DNA of 6,360 nt from an uncultured Veillonella sp. Lineage in GTDB: Bacteria; Bacillota; Negativicutes; Veillonellales; Veillonellaceae. The position numbers and the translations under genes were made by a program. Location of the stretch: assembly GCF_938010505.1 (NCBI RefSeq), contig NZ_CALLVP010000105.1, forward strand, positions 1 to 6,360. Reading direction: 5' to 3'. The notes under the pieces were generated by a model. The model had not been told where the DNA came from. It did not search any database and was given only the letters and a program-made list of their open reading frames with translations. This document shows, one piece after another, positions 5,142 to 6,360 of this stretch. Each line of letters opens with the position of its first letter. Position 1 is the first letter of the stretch.

Positions 5142-5172
5142 ATAGATAAAATCGATAATTTTATCTATTTTT
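5142..5172 (+). terminator. AT-rich hairpin with T-run ahead of the adhesin gene
   Basis: ATAGATAAAAT (5142-5152) and ATTTTATCTAT (5158-5168) are perfect 11-bp arms around CGATA, followed by TTTT (5169-5172). The stem has little GC, so it may be a weak terminator. With the two hairpins upstream it would insulate the adhesin from the molybdopterin-binding gene. Confidence 0.5.
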
Positions 5173-5183
5173 CTTAAAAATCA

Positions 5184-5212
5184 TTTACTTCATTTAAAAT
5201 TTAAAGTACAAT
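5184..5212 (+). promoter_or_regulatory. Likely promoter of the trimeric autotransporter adhesin
   Basis: TTTACT (5184-5189, 4/6 match) and TACAAT (5207-5212, 5/6 match) are separated by 17 bp. Transcription would start near 5219, leaving an AT-rich leader of about 130 nt. A perfect TATAAT also occurs at 5318-5323 but lacks a -35 element and would leave almost no leader, so it is second choice. Confidence 0.5.
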
Positions 5213-5222
5213 AATAGTCAGG

Positions 5223-5234
5223 GATAATGATAAT
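5223..5234 (+). promoter_or_regulatory. GATAAT tandem, Fur-box-like half site
   Basis: GATAATGATAAT lies just after the predicted transcription start of the adhesin. It equals the first 12 bases of the classic 19-bp Fur consensus, but the inverted third hexamer is missing (12/19 in total). A further dyad, ATAATATATTAT, lies at 5296-5307. Iron control is possible but not established. Confidence 0.3.
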
Positions 5235-5332
5235 ACAATATTTATAAGAAACCATATTTTATGCTGATTTTTTTATTGAATATATATTATAAATGATAAT
5301 ATATTATGCGCAGTATCTATAATTTTAGATGT

Positions 5333-5340
5333 AAGGAGGA
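5333..5340 (+). promoter_or_regulatory. Ribosome binding site of the adhesin, unusually long spacing
   Basis: AAGGAGGA is a strong Shine-Dalgarno sequence but lies 10 nt from ATG 5351-5353, longer than the 4-6 nt seen for the other genes here. No alternative start codon lies closer. The signal peptide begins directly at this ATG, so the start is secure. Confidence 0.7.
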
Positions 5341-5350
5341 ATAGTAAAAG

Positions 5351-6360
5351 ATGAAAAGCAAACAAGTGGCATTATCGTTGGCAGTACTACTTGCATTAGG
5401 AATGGGAACTGTATTACATGCAGAAGCACAGGGGAATCCGACAGAGTATTCGAGTGACTTTGGTATTGAAAATAAGGTTACCAGCGATCATAGTTTGGCA
5501 GTAGGCTTCAGAAATACGGTGTCCGGCTCGTATTCAACTGCTATAGGGCAGTCATCTACCGCATCTGGTGGGACTTCGCTAGCTATTGGACGAAGCGCAT
5601 AGGCAACTGCTAATAATACTAATGCTATTGGTCGGAGTGCTCGTGCAGAAGGGGAGAATGCCACTGCAATAGGCCATGGATCGGTTTCTTCCGGACGTAA
5701 TTCAAATGCCTTCGGTTCATCTGCAAATGCATCTGCTGAAGGTGCTACTGCCGTTGGTAATAGTACAAAGGCTAGTGGTATTTCAAGTACCGCTACTGGC
5801 TTTAATGCCGATGCATCGGGTAATTATTCCGTGGCATACGGTAATAGTGCTAGAGCTAGAGGCGCTCGTTCTGTAGCTGTTGGATATAGTGTACAGGCTG
5901 AAGAGAGCGCAGTTGCTGTTGGTAATAATAATGCTAATGGAGATGCTGGAAATGCTGTTGCGGTAGGTACAGGCAGTACAATTACCGCACGTGGTGGAGT
6001 TGGAATTGGTAGCGGTAATACTGTCTCCGGCATTGATTCCGGCGCTTTTGGTGTAAGAAATAAAATAGCACAAGCGAATACATATGTATTGGGCAGTAAT
6101 GTGACATCGACACAAGGAAATAGTGTTCTCTTAGGAAACGCATCTACCGATAGAGCTGCTACAACAGAAACAAAAGCTAACATAAATGGTATTACCTATT
6201 CCGGATTTTCTGGGCTTGGAGCAGCCCGTAATGGTGTTACAAGTGTTGGCGCATCAGGTAAAGAACGTCAAATAATTAATGTGGCATCAGGAAAGGTGTC
6301 TTCCGATAGCACGGATGCTATAAATGGCAGTCAATTATATGCAGTAGCAAATACAGTGGG
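5351..6360 (+). pseudogene. YadA-like trimeric autotransporter adhesin, N-terminal part, interrupted by in-frame TAG
   Basis: Such proteins are surface adhesins: a signal peptide leads export, three chains form a head and coiled stalk, and a C-terminal barrel anchors them in the outer membrane. Here residues 1-26 are a signal peptide (MKSK, then a hydrophobic core, likely cut at AEA/QG). A series of about 14-residue YadA head repeats follows (SLAVG, STAIG, SLAIG). Codon 84 is TAG (5600-5602), which ends the product at 83 residues. After it the same frame runs open to the window end, with more head repeats and then INVASGKVSS and DAINGSQLYAVAN, the YadA neck/stalk (HIM) motif. Stalk and barrel lie beyond the window. 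Neighbouring repeats carry R, K or Q at the TAG position, and one CAG-to-TAG change would explain it. It may be a recent nonsense mutation, a suppressed stop or a sequence error. If read through, it would be a normal adhesin. Confidence 0.85.
5483..6145 (+). repeat. YadA-type head repeats (about 14 residues each)
   Basis: About 16 copies of the pattern [SAT]-x-A-[IVFYT]-G recur on both sides of the TAG: SLAVG, STAIG, SLAIG, then TNAIG, ATAIG, SNAFG, ATAVG, STATG, SVAYG, SVAVG, AVAVG (twice), GVGIG, GAFG, YVLG and VLLG. Such repeats stack as a left-handed beta-roll in YadA heads. They diverge enough in DNA sequence to limit recombination between units. The last copies (from about 6040) are degenerate and lead into the neck. 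Confidence 0.85.

Noticed and set aside
5351..5602. The first 83 codons as a complete small secreted protein.
   Set aside because: The head-repeat pattern continues in the same frame directly past the TAG for over 250 codons, so it is a fragment of the adhesin rather than an independent gene.
5783..6183. Two overlapping minus-strand open frames opposite the adhesin.
   Set aside because: They arise from the repetitive GC-patterned codons of the head repeats, lack ribosome binding sites and have low-complexity Ser/Thr/Ile- or Ala/Pro/Leu-rich translations.

Overview
The window most likely comes from a Negativicute, probably Veillonella. It combines a Firmicutes-type AddA recombination subunit and AT-rich intergenic DNA with a YadA-like trimeric autotransporter, which only works in a cell with an outer membrane. 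A diderm Firmicute fits both. The species cannot be settled from this sequence alone.

Layout, left to right. (1) 1-786 (+) is the C-terminal end of addA, including the RecB-type nuclease domain. It converges on (2) 867-1808 (-), a diacylglycerol kinase-family lipid kinase. The two share a perfect 18-bp-stem bidirectional terminator at 813-854. (3) 2024-2731 (+) is a GntR/FadR-type (FCD) regulator, divergent from the kinase. Their shared 215-bp spacer holds an exact consensus sigma-70 promoter and two operator-like dyads. A terminator follows the regulator gene. (4) 2921-3304 (-) is a small XRE-type regulator, divergent from (5) 3494-3874 (+), crcB (fluoride channel). The gap between them carries dyads and direct repeats but no recognisable fluoride riboswitch. 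(6) 3959-4939 (+) encodes a molybdopterin-binding (MoCF-domain) protein of uncertain role. (7) 4940-5350 is a gene-free stretch: an 18-bp tandem repeat array with CTAG at exact 18-bp intervals, a perfect 36-bp palindrome, two further hairpins, and a promoter with a GATAAT tandem just downstream. (8) 5351-6360 (+) is the N-terminal part of a trimeric autotransporter adhesin (signal peptide, YadA head repeats, start of a stalk/neck motif). It is interrupted by one in-frame TAG at 5600-5602, after which the same frame stays open to the window end.

The genes do not form a single pathway. They read as mostly independent core and accessory units: DNA repair, lipid phosphorylation, two transcription factors, fluoride efflux, molybdopterin binding and a surface adhesin. 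I found no convincing new multi-gene system. The most notable features are the amber-interrupted adhesin, the repeat and palindrome block before it, and the dyad-rich promoters of the two regulators. Three genes (the kinase, crcB and the molybdopterin-binding protein) have longer frames beginning at TTG or GTG, but Shine-Dalgarno placement supports internal ATG starts, which are used here.
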